A DNA stretch of 64,000 nt from Xanthomonas fragariae. GTDB lineage: Bacteria; Pseudomonadota; Gammaproteobacteria; Xanthomonadales; Xanthomonadaceae. The position numbers were made by a program, and so were the translations under genes. Positions 48,349 through 56,619 of this stretch are shown one piece after another (position 1 is the first letter of the stretch; each line of letters starts with the position of its first letter). The notes under the pieces were generated by a model that saw only the letters and a list, made by a program, of their open reading frames with translations, was not told the origin of the DNA and made no database searches. Location: NCBI RefSeq assembly GCF_017603965.1, contig NZ_CP071955.1, positions 868,001-932,000 of the forward strand, in the 5' to 3' direction.

Positions 48349-48845
48349 ATTGCGGTCACCGCCAGCAAGAGATTGGTCGTGGGCGCGCGCAGTTTTCCTG
48401 GCAATCCGTACGACGGCGACACCTTGGCCGAACAGCTGGAGCAGACACGCGGGTTGCTGCAGGATGTGAGCGTAGAACCGATGGTAGCGATCGTGGACCT
48501 TGGCGATCGCGGGCGCGAGGTCGATGGCGTGCAGGTCCTGCATCGCGGCAAGGCCAAGACGCTGACGCGACGGCAATGGCGCTGGATCAAGCGACGGCAG
48601 GCGGTGGAGCCGGTGATCGGACATCTGAAAGACGACTGCAGGTTGCCTCGCTGCAGGTTGAAAGGTGCACAAGGCGATGCGCTGCACGTGCTCGGCTGCG
48701 CCGCCGGCTACACCCTGCGCTGGCTGCTGGGCTGGATCGCGTTTTTGCGTGCCTGGAGGCGGGCGATGGGATGGTCATCCTTTAGCGCCGTGCCGCTGTC
48801 ACCGACGGCACTTGGCGCTTGAAAGGGATTTTTCAGGGACGACTT
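48349..48845 (+). mobile_element. IS1478-like element, 3' fragment
   Basis: Homology to the copy at 14528-16032 starts abruptly at 48349 (IAVTASKRLVVGARSFPGNP) and runs in the plus orientation through VIGHLKDDCRLPRCRLKGAQ and GWSSFSAVPLSPTALGA to the terminal end, GGGATTTTTCAGGGACGAC. This copy keeps the C-terminal frame that is shifted in the other copy, but lacks the N-terminal half. Confidence 0.8.
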
Positions 48846-49063
48846 TTTATCAGGGTTCATCTTCAGTGCCTTGATGCAATGTGTCCGCGCTGCGAGCCTT
48901 GAAAACTGACGGACCGTTGCTCCCGATACACGACTCATTTTTTCTAAATATTAAGCTTGCGTTAAGCGAGCTAATCTGCAACTCTATGCTCCATAGGACT
49001 GCGTATCCGCAGCTGTAATGGAATTACGAGAAAGTGAGATGGGTAATAAAGCAGTAGCGCTAA

Positions 49064-49929
49064 GAGCGGCTAACAAAACCCAGGAAGAAGCCGTAAGCAG
49101 ATGATGGAGCATGCAAGCGAGAGCAACGCCAAGTGGAGATCGATGCGGCGTTCAAAGCGGATGCGCAGTTTGCCCATGCCTGCGAACCAGGCATGCGTGC
49201 GCTCGACGACCCAGCGATGACGGCCCAACCGGTCGTTGCGCTCGATTCCCTTGCGTGCGATCCGCGCAATGATGCCGCGCTGCTTGAGGAAGGCGCGACA
49301 GCGGTCGATGTCGTAAGCCTTGTCGGCGTGCAATTTGTCTGGCCAACGTCGCGGGCGCCCTGGTTTGCCACCAATTGGCGGCAAGGCGTCGATCAACTCC
49401 TCGAACACGACCGAGTCGTGCCGATTGGCGCCGGTGACGCACACTGCCAAGGGCACGCCGTTGCGGTCCACGATCAGATGCCGTTTGCTGCCGAGTTTGC
49501 CGCGATCGGTCGGGTTTGGCCCGGTGTAGGCGCCCCCCGGGGGGAGGCCACACTGGCGGCGTCCAGACTGGCTCGGCTCAGATCCAGCCTCTGGGCGCGA
49601 CGCAGCTCGGTCAGCAACACCTGATGCAGACGATGCCACACACCGGCGGCTTGCCAATCACGCAACCGGCGCCAGCAGGTCATGCCGCTGCCATAGCCCA
49701 GTTCCACAGGCAGGTCTTCCCATGGCATGCCCGTGCGCAAGACATAGACGATGCCGTTGAGGGCTTGCTGATCACTGATGCGCGGCCGTCCACCTTTGGG
49801 CGAACGCTTCACTTGGGGAATCAGCGGCTCGATGCGCTTCCACAGCGCAATGGGGATCTCTTTGCGACGTGTCATGTCCGCAATTTTGCCACCGGCGAGA
49901 CAAGATTCAAGGGGTTTTGTTAGACGCTC
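49064..49929 (-). mobile_element. IS5-family (IS427-group-like) insertion sequence, copy 1
   Basis: An 866-bp element with ends GAGCGGCTAACAAAACCC and, on the right, the complement of GAGCGTCTAACAAAACCCC, flanked by TAA direct repeats (49061-49063 and 49930-49932). The transposase is encoded in two overlapping minus-strand frames joined at a CCCCCC-GGGGGG tract. It interrupts the small gene at 49039-50198. The sister copy at 51053 is almost identical and inverted relative to this one. Confidence 0.85.
49070..49875 (-). CDS. IS5-family transposase, two frames with predicted frameshift
   Basis: The first frame starts at MTRRKEIPIALWKRIEPLIP and contains GGRPRISDQQALNGIVYVLR and GMPWEDLPVELGYGSGMTCW. 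The second frame carries GGAYTGPNPTDRGKLGSKRH, LIVDRNGVPLAVCVTGANRH and a C-terminal GRHRWVVERTHAWFAGMGKL. These hold the DDE catalytic residues (Asp in the LIVD segment, Glu in VVER). At CCCCCCGGGGGG (about 49532-49543) a -1 shift fuses the frames, as in other IS427-group elements. Confidence 0.75.
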
Positions 49930-51052
49930 TAAGTGCAGCAGCACTAGCAGTCGTAGTAGCTGGCATCATCTGGACGCACGAAGCGCGTAAGGGCGAAGTC
50001 CCAACGCAGGGCATTTATCAGAATGAGACCTTCACTGAGTCGAACGAGTCAGTGGAAGCTCAGGGTGCATTTCAGGCGGTTGGCAAGGGCGTCAATCCTG
50101 ATTCATCTGCTCCTGCCAGGAACCCGTTTCCCGAGGTTCCGAAAACTCGAGATGGAATGAGCTTCGATAACGACCCTGGATATGTCGAAAGGGCGTGATG
50201 CGCATCAATGCCGTGCAGTTCCAAGCTGGAGTATCGATGCCCGAGTTCTTCGCATCCTACGGTACCGAAGCCAAGTGCTACCGCGCCCTGTAAAAGTGGC
50301 GGTGGCCGCAGGGATTTCGTTGCCCCTGCTGTGCTGGATGGTCGCGCTCGCGTTTCAAGCGGGGGGCTGCGATCTACTCCCAATGCAGCGCGTGCCGTCA
50401 TCAGACCAGCCTGATCGCTGGCACGATGTTCGAAGGCACCAAACTGCCGCTGCGCACCTGGATGCTGGCCTTGCACCTGTTGACCTGGACCAAAACCAAT
50501 ATGGCCGCGCTTGAGTTGATGCGCCATCTGGGGGTTAACTACAAGAGCGCCTGGCGGATGAAGCACAAGATCATGCAGGTCATGGCCGAGCGCGAATCTG
50601 TGCGCAAACTATCTGGTCTTGTGCAGATCGACGATGCCTATCTGGGCGGTGAGCGTAACGGCGGCAAGGCTGGACGCGGGTCGGAAAACAAACAACCGTT
50701 CCTGATTGCGGTACAGACCGATGCCACCTTCACCGCGCCGAGGTTTGTGGTGATCGAGCCGGTGCGCAGCTTTGATAATGCCTCGCTCAAGGACTGAACG
50801 GCGCGTCGCCTGGCGCCCGCATGCGAGGTCTACACCGACGGGCTAGCCTGCTTCCGCCGCCTGGAAGAGGCCGGCCACGCGCACACCACGCTGGATACCG
50901 GTGGGGTGGGCGGGCGGCGACCGAAGCGGCCGGCGCCCGCTGGGTCAACGTGGTGCTGGGCAACCTCAAACGCGCCATCAGTGGCGTGTATGACGCCATC
51001 GCGCAAGGCAAATACGCAAGGCGTTACCTGGGAGAAGCGGCCTATCGTTTTA

Positions 51053-51917
51053 GAGCGGCTAACAAAACCCTTTGACTATTGTTTCGTTGGCGGCAAAATT
51101 GCTGGCATGACACGTCGCAAAGAGAGCCCCATTGCGCTGTGGAAGCGCATCGAGCCGCTGATTCCCCAAGTGAAGCGTTCGCCTAAAGGTGGACGGCCGC
51201 GTATCAGTGATCAGCAAGCCCTCAACGGCATCGTCTATGTCTTGCGCACGGGCATGCCATGGGAAGACCTGCCTGTGGAACTGGGCTATGGCAGCGGCAT
51301 GACCTGCTGGCGCCGGTTGCGTGATTGGCAAGCCGCCAGTGTGTGGCATCGTCTGCATCAGGTGTTGCTGACCGAGCTGCGTCGCGCCCAGAGGCTAGAT
51401 CTGAGCCGAGCCAGTCTGGACGCCGCCAGTGTGGCCTCCCCCGGGGGGCGCCTACACCGGGCCAAACCCGACCGATCGCGGCAAACTCGGCAGCAAACGG
51501 CATCTGATCGTGGACCGCAACGGCGTGCCCTTGGCAGTGTGCGTCACCGGCGCCAATCGGCACGACTCGGTCGTGTTCGAGGAGTTGATCGACGCCTTGC
51601 CGCCAATTGGTGGCAAACCAGGGCGCCCGCGACGTTGGCCAGACAAATTGCACGCCGACAAGGCTTACGACATCGACCGCTGTCGCGCCTTCCTCAAGCA
51701 GCGCGGCATCATTGCGCGGATCGCACGCAAGGGAATCGAGCGCAACGACCGGTTGGGCCGTCATCGCTGGGTCGTCGAGCGCACGCATGCCTGGTTCGCA
51801 GGCATGGGCAAACTGCGCATCCGCTTTGAACGCCGCATCGATCTCCACTTGGCGTTGCTCTCGCTTGCATGCTCCATCATCTGCTTACGGCTTCTTCCTG
51901 GGTTTTGTTAGCCGCTC
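51053..51917 (+). mobile_element. IS5-family (IS427-group-like) insertion sequence, copy 2
   Basis: An 865-bp element with ends GAGCGGCTAACAAAACCC and the complement of GAGCGGCTAACAAAACCC, flanked by TTA (51050-51052 and 51918-51920). It is nested inside the IS1595-type transposase. The sequence is nearly identical to copy 1 but has one C fewer at the slippage tract, so it is a recent relative. Both inverted ends are intact. Confidence 0.87.
51107..51911 (+). CDS. IS5-family transposase of copy 2, altered frameshift site
   Basis: First frame from MTRRKESPIALWKRIEPLIP. The C-terminal frame, with GGAYTGPNPTDRGKLGSKRH through FERRIDLHLALLSLACSIIC, is as in copy 1. The tract between them is CCCCCGGGGGG, one base shorter, so a -1 shift no longer connects them: a +1 (or -2) event would be needed. 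Slippage in the homopolymer could still supply it. Confidence 0.6.
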
Positions 51918-52086
51918 TTAATCGCCGATTCCGCTTGTGCGACATGCCGCCACGACTTGCCACGGCCATGATGCAATCCGCACCATGTCTAGAGCCGGTT
52001 TTGCGTGCGGCGAGCAATTTTCATGGCTGAGAGTCAGGGCTAATCAGTAGGTTTTTAGAGGTATCCTGAACATCACGATGCCCGTC

Positions 52087-52189
52087 AGTGAACCAATCGC
52101 GTTCGAATCGCTCACACTGGATCTGTGAACGCACCGCCGCTCTTACCCTTAGAAGCCGCTGCCGCGCCCGCCTAAAACCGGTTGCATCG
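52087..52189 (+). repeat. Duplicated moxR 5' end (103-bp direct repeat, left copy)
   Basis: Starts AGTGAACCAATCGCGTTCGA and matches 54578-54680 over 103 bp with 12 mismatches by hand count. It includes the moxR start region, but the ATG is GTG here and the frame soon meets TAA (GCGCCCGCCTAA). It directly abuts an IS5-family end relic. Confidence 0.8.
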
Positions 52190-52271
52190 ATCTGGATCTC
52201 CACGTGGCGTTGTTCCCGCCGGCCTGCTCCATCATCTGCTGGCGGTGGCGCAGTAGTTTTGTTAGCCGCTC
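52188..52271 (+). mobile_element. IS5-family right-end relic
   Basis: About 84 bp ending in GGTTTTGTTAGCCGCTC-type sequence (TAGTTTTGTTAGCCGCTC). It aligns with the last part of the copies at 49064 and 51053 (ATCGATCTGGATCTCCACGT; CTGCTCCATCATCTGCTGGC) but is diverged. The rest of the element is missing. Confidence 0.65.
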
Positions 52272-52448
52272 TTAGCCACCTCGAAAGAAGCGAAGACAGA
52301 TAAAGGTGGGGCTGGCTCCACGCGTTGGTCACGCTCGTCATGGCGACAACGCGATACTGCATGCTGCGGATACAACCGATCTGCTGCTCTCAAGCCCCAC
52401 GATGCAATAGCCATTGGGGACAGGCTATGGATCATGTTTCCAGTTGGG

Positions 52449-54302
52449 TCAGGTGTCGTCCTCGTTGGATGTCGGTAGTGACGCTTGCGACATGGCGGTG
52501 GTGCGCTGCGGCCTTGTAGCTTCTGGATGCAGTGCATCCCGGTTGAATGCAAGGGTGGAACTCGATGGCTCGGACTGGGCTGACCACGAAACTTCCCTCA
52601 CCTCCGCCGGGGGCATGTTGAGGTCCCAACTACGTTGAGGCGTCTGCGGCTCGGGGGCTGACCCCGACGGTCCCGCTAGCTCCTCCGCGGGCATATTGAG
52701 ATCCCATCTGTAAGGCGCCTGCGGCCGACCACCCGAACGAGTGGGTTCAACCATGGAAAGGTAAGAAGGCCCCGACGGCTCAGCTCTGCTTCCGAGCTCA
52801 GGCGACTGCACGTTAAGAGGAAGCATCTCGCGCATTCTCTTCAGCATGCCTTGCATGGAACCGGCGTTTTTCGATTTTCCGGCATCGATGTACAGAGCCA
52901 AATCGTCATCCAACGTTGGGTCGTGCAAACGCGACGCCATTGTCGCTTTTGCGTTCTCATCTAGCCAGACGCTGAATCGGATCATACGGGATGACATCTT
53001 ATCGGCGTAGCTTTGCCCGCTATCGTATGTCTTCCCGCCGCTGTTTTCCCACAAAGCCTTTTTATATCGCTCTCTGAGTCGGCGGTCGGCTTCGGGTATT
53101 TTACCCACACTATGCCTCTTCACGAAGTCCGTCTCTCCGGTGAGGTAAAGTTTCCGCAGTTTCTGCAATGCCCTAACTGACTTTTCACTACTCGCCATGC
53201 GAGTTCTTGCGAAGGCGCGGGCGTCATCCATCAATGTTTGTGAGTGCAGCCTGCCCGTTTCGCACAATCCCTTTTTATCCTGGGCATGGAGCCATTCACT
53301 GAACGCGCGCAACGTGGTTGCATACGTGTTTGCATAATTGGGGTGAGCAGAAAACGCATTAGCGATGAATTCTTCATCGCCGCCAGGAGCCTCATGGCGG
53401 CTGTAATCCCGGATCTTTACCGTTCCGTCTTTATCAGATGCCATAATACTCAGATGGTTCATTGCCGCGTCCAGATGATTGCGTTTCATATTTTCTTGAA
53501 AACTAAGGACATCGAGTTTCAGCCCGTCCTTGTCTTTGAGGAGCCGGTCTGGCAGAGCAGCCTTTTTCTGCTCCCTGAGCCAATTGCTAAAACGTATCAA
53601 CACATAGATGTAGCTTCTTGCGGTATTGAATGTGCTCTGCGCCTCCTCGAGGCGGGTTATAAACTGCTCGATGAGTTCCTGGTCGGCTGGATAGAGTGCA
53701 TTGAAGCTTGACGGCCCGCGCGCGCTTCGTATCGTGTCTCTTAGCTTGGCGAACCTGCTGCGCCTATCGCCCGAGGTTGATGGACAATCAACTGGCGCCG
53801 GACGTTCCTCATGAACTGCGACGTCTTCGGAAGCAGGCTGCTGCGCTGTTGTCCCCTGGGGCCCAGGCGCATCCGCGCGCCGAAGTTGAGGAACATGACT
53901 GTTGGGGTGCGGGTCGTCGTAATGCAGCGCGAAGGGAAACGGTATCGATGTGCCGTTCGGCGCCAGAAGCGCACTCGGCCCCGGCACCGAACGCGCAGCA
54001 GATGCCTCGGTGCGACGGCGCTTATTCGGTCGAGCTGGCAGTTCGCCGAGGACGCCGGAGGGCGCTGACGACGACGGCATTCCGGCCGGAGCGCCACCCG
54101 GGCTCGCCGACCGGCCAGTCGCCTGCTCTGGCACGCTTTGGTAGGTGCTCTGGGCATGCGTCCGACGATTGCTGCTCTTTGGCCTCATCATTTTTTCGCT
54201 CCGCTTCATGATGAAAAAGACGGCTCGTTGCTGCATCTTGTCAAGCTGATGCGGCGCAGGGATATCCACTGAATACCGCCAACTCTCGCGCATTGGCTCC
54301 AC
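52449..54302 (-). CDS. XopD-like candidate type III effector without protease domain
   Basis: The 617-codon gene (from a GTG; ATGs at 54293 and 54209 are alternatives) encodes a protein with a basic, Ser/Pro-rich N-terminus, the nuclear-localisation-like RPNKRRRTEA at 91-100, and three ~90-residue helical repeats (about 205-290, 305-390, 402-490). Each repeat is centred on a RFSxWL or AFSEWL motif (LIRFSNWLRE, LRAFSEWLHA, MIRFSVWLDE). Two EAR-type repressor motifs follow, WDLNMP at 533-538 and 559-564. EAR motifs, an NLS and this architecture recall XopD, a nuclear effector with a C-terminal SUMO protease (C48); here the protein ends 53 residues after the second EAR motif. Base composition is lower in GC than in the neighbours. 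A PIP box and -10 element lie upstream. Confidence 0.75.
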   Translation of the reverse strand: MEPMRESWRYSVDIPAPHQLDKMQQRAVFFIMKRSEKMMRPKSSNRRTHAQSTYQSVPEQATGRSASPGGAPAGMPSSSAPSGVLGELPARPNKRRRTEASAARSVPGPSALLAPNGTSIPFPFALHYDDPHPNSHVPQLRRADAPGPQGTTAQQPASEDVAVHEERPAPVDCPSTSGDRRSRFAKLRDTIRSARGPSSFNALYPADQELIEQFITRLEEAQSTFNTARSYIYVLIRFSNWLREQKKAALPDRLLKDKDGLKLDVLSFQENMKRNHLDAAMNHLSIMASDKDGTVKIRDYSRHEAPGGDEEFIANAFSAHPNYANTYATTLRAFSEWLHAQDKKGLCETGRLHSQTLMDDARAFARTRMASSEKSVRALQKLRKLYLTGETDFVKRHSVGKIPEADRRLRERYKKALWENSGGKTYDSGQSYADKMSSRMIRFSVWLDENAKATMASRLHDPTLDDDLALYIDAGKSKNAGSMQGMLKRMREMLPLNVQSPELGSRAEPSGPSYLSMVEPTRSGGRPQAPYRWDLNMPAEELAGPSGSAPEPQTPQRSWDLNMPPAEVREVSWSAQSEPSSSTLAFNRDALHPEATRPQRTTAMSQASLPTSNEDDT

Positions 54303-54362
54303 TGGTGAGCTTGCTTCTCGTTTTGTTCGAAGCGACGCCGATCCTGCTCTCTAGTATCGAAC

Positions 54363-54368
54363 ATCGTG
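54363..54368 (-). promoter_or_regulatory. -10-like element of the HrpX-type promoter
   Basis: On the minus strand CACGAT fits the YANNRT consensus of HrpX-dependent promoters. It lies 31 bp downstream of the PIP box, within the usual 30-32 bp. Confidence 0.75.
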
Positions 54369-54399
54369 ATCGATCGATCGCAAATCCGGCGCGCAGATG

Positions 54400-54424
54400 G
54401 CGAAGGGGTAGCGAGTTTGCCGAA
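54400..54424 (-). promoter_or_regulatory. PIP box (plant-inducible promoter)
   Basis: On the minus strand TTCGG-N15-TTCGC, matching the TTCGB-N15-TTCGB consensus bound by HrpX. The spacing of 15 is exact. With the CACGAT -10 element 31 bp downstream and the effector gene starting ~61 nt further on, the whole unit is in the correct order and orientation. Confidence 0.8.
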
Positions 54425-54577
54425 CATCAACGTGAGTGTTTTAGTAAAAGGAGCCCTGCGGGCTCCCTGCAGAATAATTTCGATGCGTGTTATGTGTGAA
54501 GATCAACGTGGTGCTTGTGTCAAAGCAGCCACAACCATGCATTGTGTCGCTCGCTGAACGGCCTGAGCCCACTTAGG

Positions 54578-54680
54578 AGTGAACCAATCGCGTTCGAATC
54601 GGTCACACTGAGTCTATGAACGCACCGCCGCTCTTACCCCCAGAAACCGCTGCCGCGCCCGTCGAGGACCGGCTGCATCG
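54578..54680 (+). repeat. Native moxR 5' end (103-bp direct repeat, right copy)
   Basis: The right copy of the direct repeat, including about 38 bp upstream of moxR and its first ~22 codons. The left copy is at 52087-52189, about 2.5 kb away. The island between the copies contains the IS5 relic and the effector gene. Confidence 0.8.
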
Positions 54681-55635
54681 TCAATTCACCTTGCTGCGCG
54701 AGTCGCTGGCGCAGCGCATCGTTGGTCAATCGGCGCTTGTCGAGCGGCTACTGATCGCGTTGCTGGCCGACGGCCACCTGTTGGTTGAAGGCGCGCCCGG
54801 GTTGGCCAAGACCACTGCGATTCGTGCGCTGGCTTCTCGGCTGGAGGCCGACTTCGCGCGGGTGCAGTTCACGCCGGATTTGCTGCCTGCCGATTTGACC
54901 GGCACCGAGATCTGGCGATCGCAAGACAGCCGCTTCGAGTTCATGCCAGGGCCGATCTTCCATCCGATCCTGCTGGCCGACGAGATCAACCGTGCCCCGG
55001 CCAAGGTGCAGTCGGCGCTGCTGGAAGCCATGGGCGAGCGCCAGGTCACGGTCGGTCGGCATACGTATGCGCTGCCGCAGCTGTTTCTGGTGATGGCGAC
55101 GCAGAACCCGATCGAGCAAGAGGGCACCTTCCCCTTACCCGAGGCGCAGTTGGATCGCTTTCTGATGCATGTGCGCATCGGCTATCCGCAGGCCGATGCG
55201 GAGGCGGAAATCCTGCGCCTGGCGCGCGAGGCTGCGCGCGATACCTTGGAAAAGCATGAGGCCGTGCCCGACAAGATTCCGCTAGAGGATGTCTTCGCTG
55301 CACGAGGTGTGGTGCTGGACGTGCATCTGGCGCCGCAGTTGGAACGCTATCTGATCGAGATCGTGCTCGCTTCGCGCGATGCGCAGCGTTACGACCCGGC
55401 GTTGGCGCGGCGGATCGCCTGGGGCGCGAGTCCGCGCGGCTCGATTGCGTTGGAGCGTTGCGCGCGCGCGCGCGCGTGGCTGGCCGGGCGCGACTACGTG
55501 ACGCCAGACGATATCCGCGCAATCGCGCCGGACGTGCTGCGTCATCGCGTGCTGCCCAGCTATGAAGCCACCGCTGAAGGGTGGGATGGCGAACGTCTGG
55601 TTGCCGCGTTGCTGGAAAAGATTCCGCTGCCCTGA
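54616..55635 (+). CDS. moxR: MoxR-family AAA+ ATPase
   Basis: The 339-residue AAA+ chaperone-like ATPase shows VEGAPGLAKTTAIRALA (Walker A, about 59-66), ILLADEINRAPAKVQSALLE (Walker B), MGERQVTVGRHTYALPQLFL, VMATQNPIEQEGTFPLPEAQ (sensor I) and LDRFLMHVRIGYPQ. MoxR proteins act with VWA proteins in metal-cofactor insertion or stress complexes. It heads moxR-DUF58-DUF4381-batA-batBC-batD. The first ~22 codons and upstream bases also occur as a diverged copy at 52087-52189. Confidence 0.93.
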   Translation: MNAPPLLPPETAAAPVEDRLHRQFTLLRESLAQRIVGQSALVERLLIALLADGHLLVEGAPGLAKTTAIRALASRLEADFARVQFTPDLLPADLTGTEIWRSQDSRFEFMPGPIFHPILLADEINRAPAKVQSALLEAMGERQVTVGRHTYALPQLFLVMATQNPIEQEGTFPLPEAQLDRFLMHVRIGYPQADAEAEILRLAREAARDTLEKHEAVPDKIPLEDVFAARGVVLDVHLAPQLERYLIEIVLASRDAQRYDPALARRIAWGASPRGSIALERCARARAWLAGRDYVTPDDIRAIAPDVLRHRVLPSYEATAEGWDGERLVAALLEKIPLP

Positions 55636-55656
55636 TCGGGTAGCGTTCGCTGAGGT

Positions 55657-56619
55657 ATGCCGCCCTCTCGCCAGACTCCGATGTTTTCGATGCCTTCTTC
55701 ATCCCCTGAAATCGCTCCGTCGTCCGTCGCCGGTGATGGCCTGCGCCCCAGCCTTGCGGAGTTGATCGCGCTGCGCGGTACCGCGATCCATCGCGGGCAA
55801 CCGGGGCGCGGTCGCCATGGATTGGTCGGGCCGGTGCCGGCGGCAACGCGCGGGCGCGGGATGGAGTACGCCGAGTCACGCGAGTATGTGGCAGGCGACG
55901 ATGCGCGGCACATCGATTGGCGCGTTACCGCGCGCACCGGGCGGGCACATACCAAATTATTCCAGGCCGAGCGCGAGCGCTTGAGCCTGATCGTTGCCGA
56001 CACCTCGCCGGCGCTCTTTTTCGGCACCCGGGTGCGCTATAAATCGGTGCAGGCGGCACGCGCCGGCGCCGTTGCGGCGTGGCTGGCGCTGCGGCAAGGC
56101 GACCGGATCGCGGCATTGCGCGGCACTGCCAGCGAGGCGCCGATTACGCCGCGTTCCGGTCAACGCGGTGTGTTGCCGGTTCTGGATGCATTGATGCGTT
56201 GGTATGCGCAACCGCCGCACGGCGATGCGGGGCTGGATGTTGCGCTGGATCATGCCGCGCGCCTGTTACGCCCCGGTGCACGCCTGACCGTGCTGGCCGA
56301 TGCACGCAGTGCCAGTAGAATTTCCACCACGCGCTGGTCGGGCTTGGCCTTGCATCATGAAGTGGTAGTGATCGTGCTGGTCGACCCATTGGAGCTGGCG
56401 CCGCCTGCACGCGTATTGGCATTCGATGCAGGTGGCGAACGCATTGCGATCGATCTCTCCAGCCAGGCCGGACGCGCGCGCTGGCAGGACGAATTCGTAG
56501 CGCCGCTGGAACAACTCACCTCGCTGCTGCGGGCGCGCGGTGTACGTCTGCACCGCCTGTCTACCGACGATACCAGCGATGCTTGGTTGGGCGGCAGCAC
56601 GACCGGGTGCGGTGGATGA
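55657..56619 (+). CDS. DUF58 domain protein
   Basis: The 320-residue protein holds the DUF58 signature GRGMEYAESREYVAGDDARH with IDWRVTARTGRAHTKLF, and LSLIVADTSPALFFGTRV, which begins the VWA-like fold. Proteins of this type partner with MoxR ATPases. An ATG at 55681 is an alternative start. Its TGA overlaps the following ATG by four bases. Confidence 0.9.
   Translation: MPPSRQTPMFSMPSSSPEIAPSSVAGDGLRPSLAELIALRGTAIHRGQPGRGRHGLVGPVPAATRGRGMEYAESREYVAGDDARHIDWRVTARTGRAHTKLFQAERERLSLIVADTSPALFFGTRVRYKSVQAARAGAVAAWLALRQGDRIAALRGTASEAPITPRSGQRGVLPVLDALMRWYAQPPHGDAGLDVALDHAARLLRPGARLTVLADARSASRISTTRWSGLALHHEVVVIVLVDPLELAPPARVLAFDAGGERIAIDLSSQAGRARWQDEFVAPLEQLTSLLRARGVRLHRLSTDDTSDAWLGGSTTGCGG

Larger units (their letters stand above)
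49039..50198 (+). pseudogene. Small membrane-anchored protein gene, split by an IS5-family insertion
   Basis: Eight codons (MGNKAVAL) from the ATG at 49039 precede the insertion; removing the element and one TAA target copy joins them in frame to SAAALAVVVAGIIWTHEARK and on to DGMSFDNDPGYVERA and TGA at 50196-50198. The restored product is about 95 residues: a short N-terminal hydrophobic anchor followed by a polar, Pro/Glu-rich tail (EVPTQGIYQNETFTESNESV). No family is recognised. The region is less GC-rich than the core genes. The IS1595-type transposase start overlaps its stop, so its last codons may come from another junction. Confidence 0.6.
50198..52028 (+). pseudogene. IS1595-family transposase, multiply broken and interrupted by IS5 copy 2
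   Basis: The frame from the ATG at 50198 reads FQAGVSMPEFFASYGTEAKC, a TAA at 50291-50293, then CPCCAGWSRSRFKRGAAIYS with HQTSLIAGTMFEGTKLPLRT, KSAWRMKHKIMQ, VQIDDAYLGGERNGGKAGRG and a TGA at 50795-50797 in place of a Trp codon. After a shift near 50900, NVVLGNLKRAISGVYDAIAQ follows, and GEAAYRF is cut by the IS5 copy at 51050. It resumes after 51920 with NRRFRLCDMPPRLATAMMQS and ends in NFHG-stop at about 52028. The zinc-ribbon and DDE motifs match IS1595/ISXo-type transposases. Confidence 0.75.

Noticed and set aside
52021..52448. Remnant of a C48 (SUMO protease) domain downstream of the effector frame
   Set aside because: The frames here match IS-end and repeat sequence, with no His-Asp-Cys catalytic pattern.
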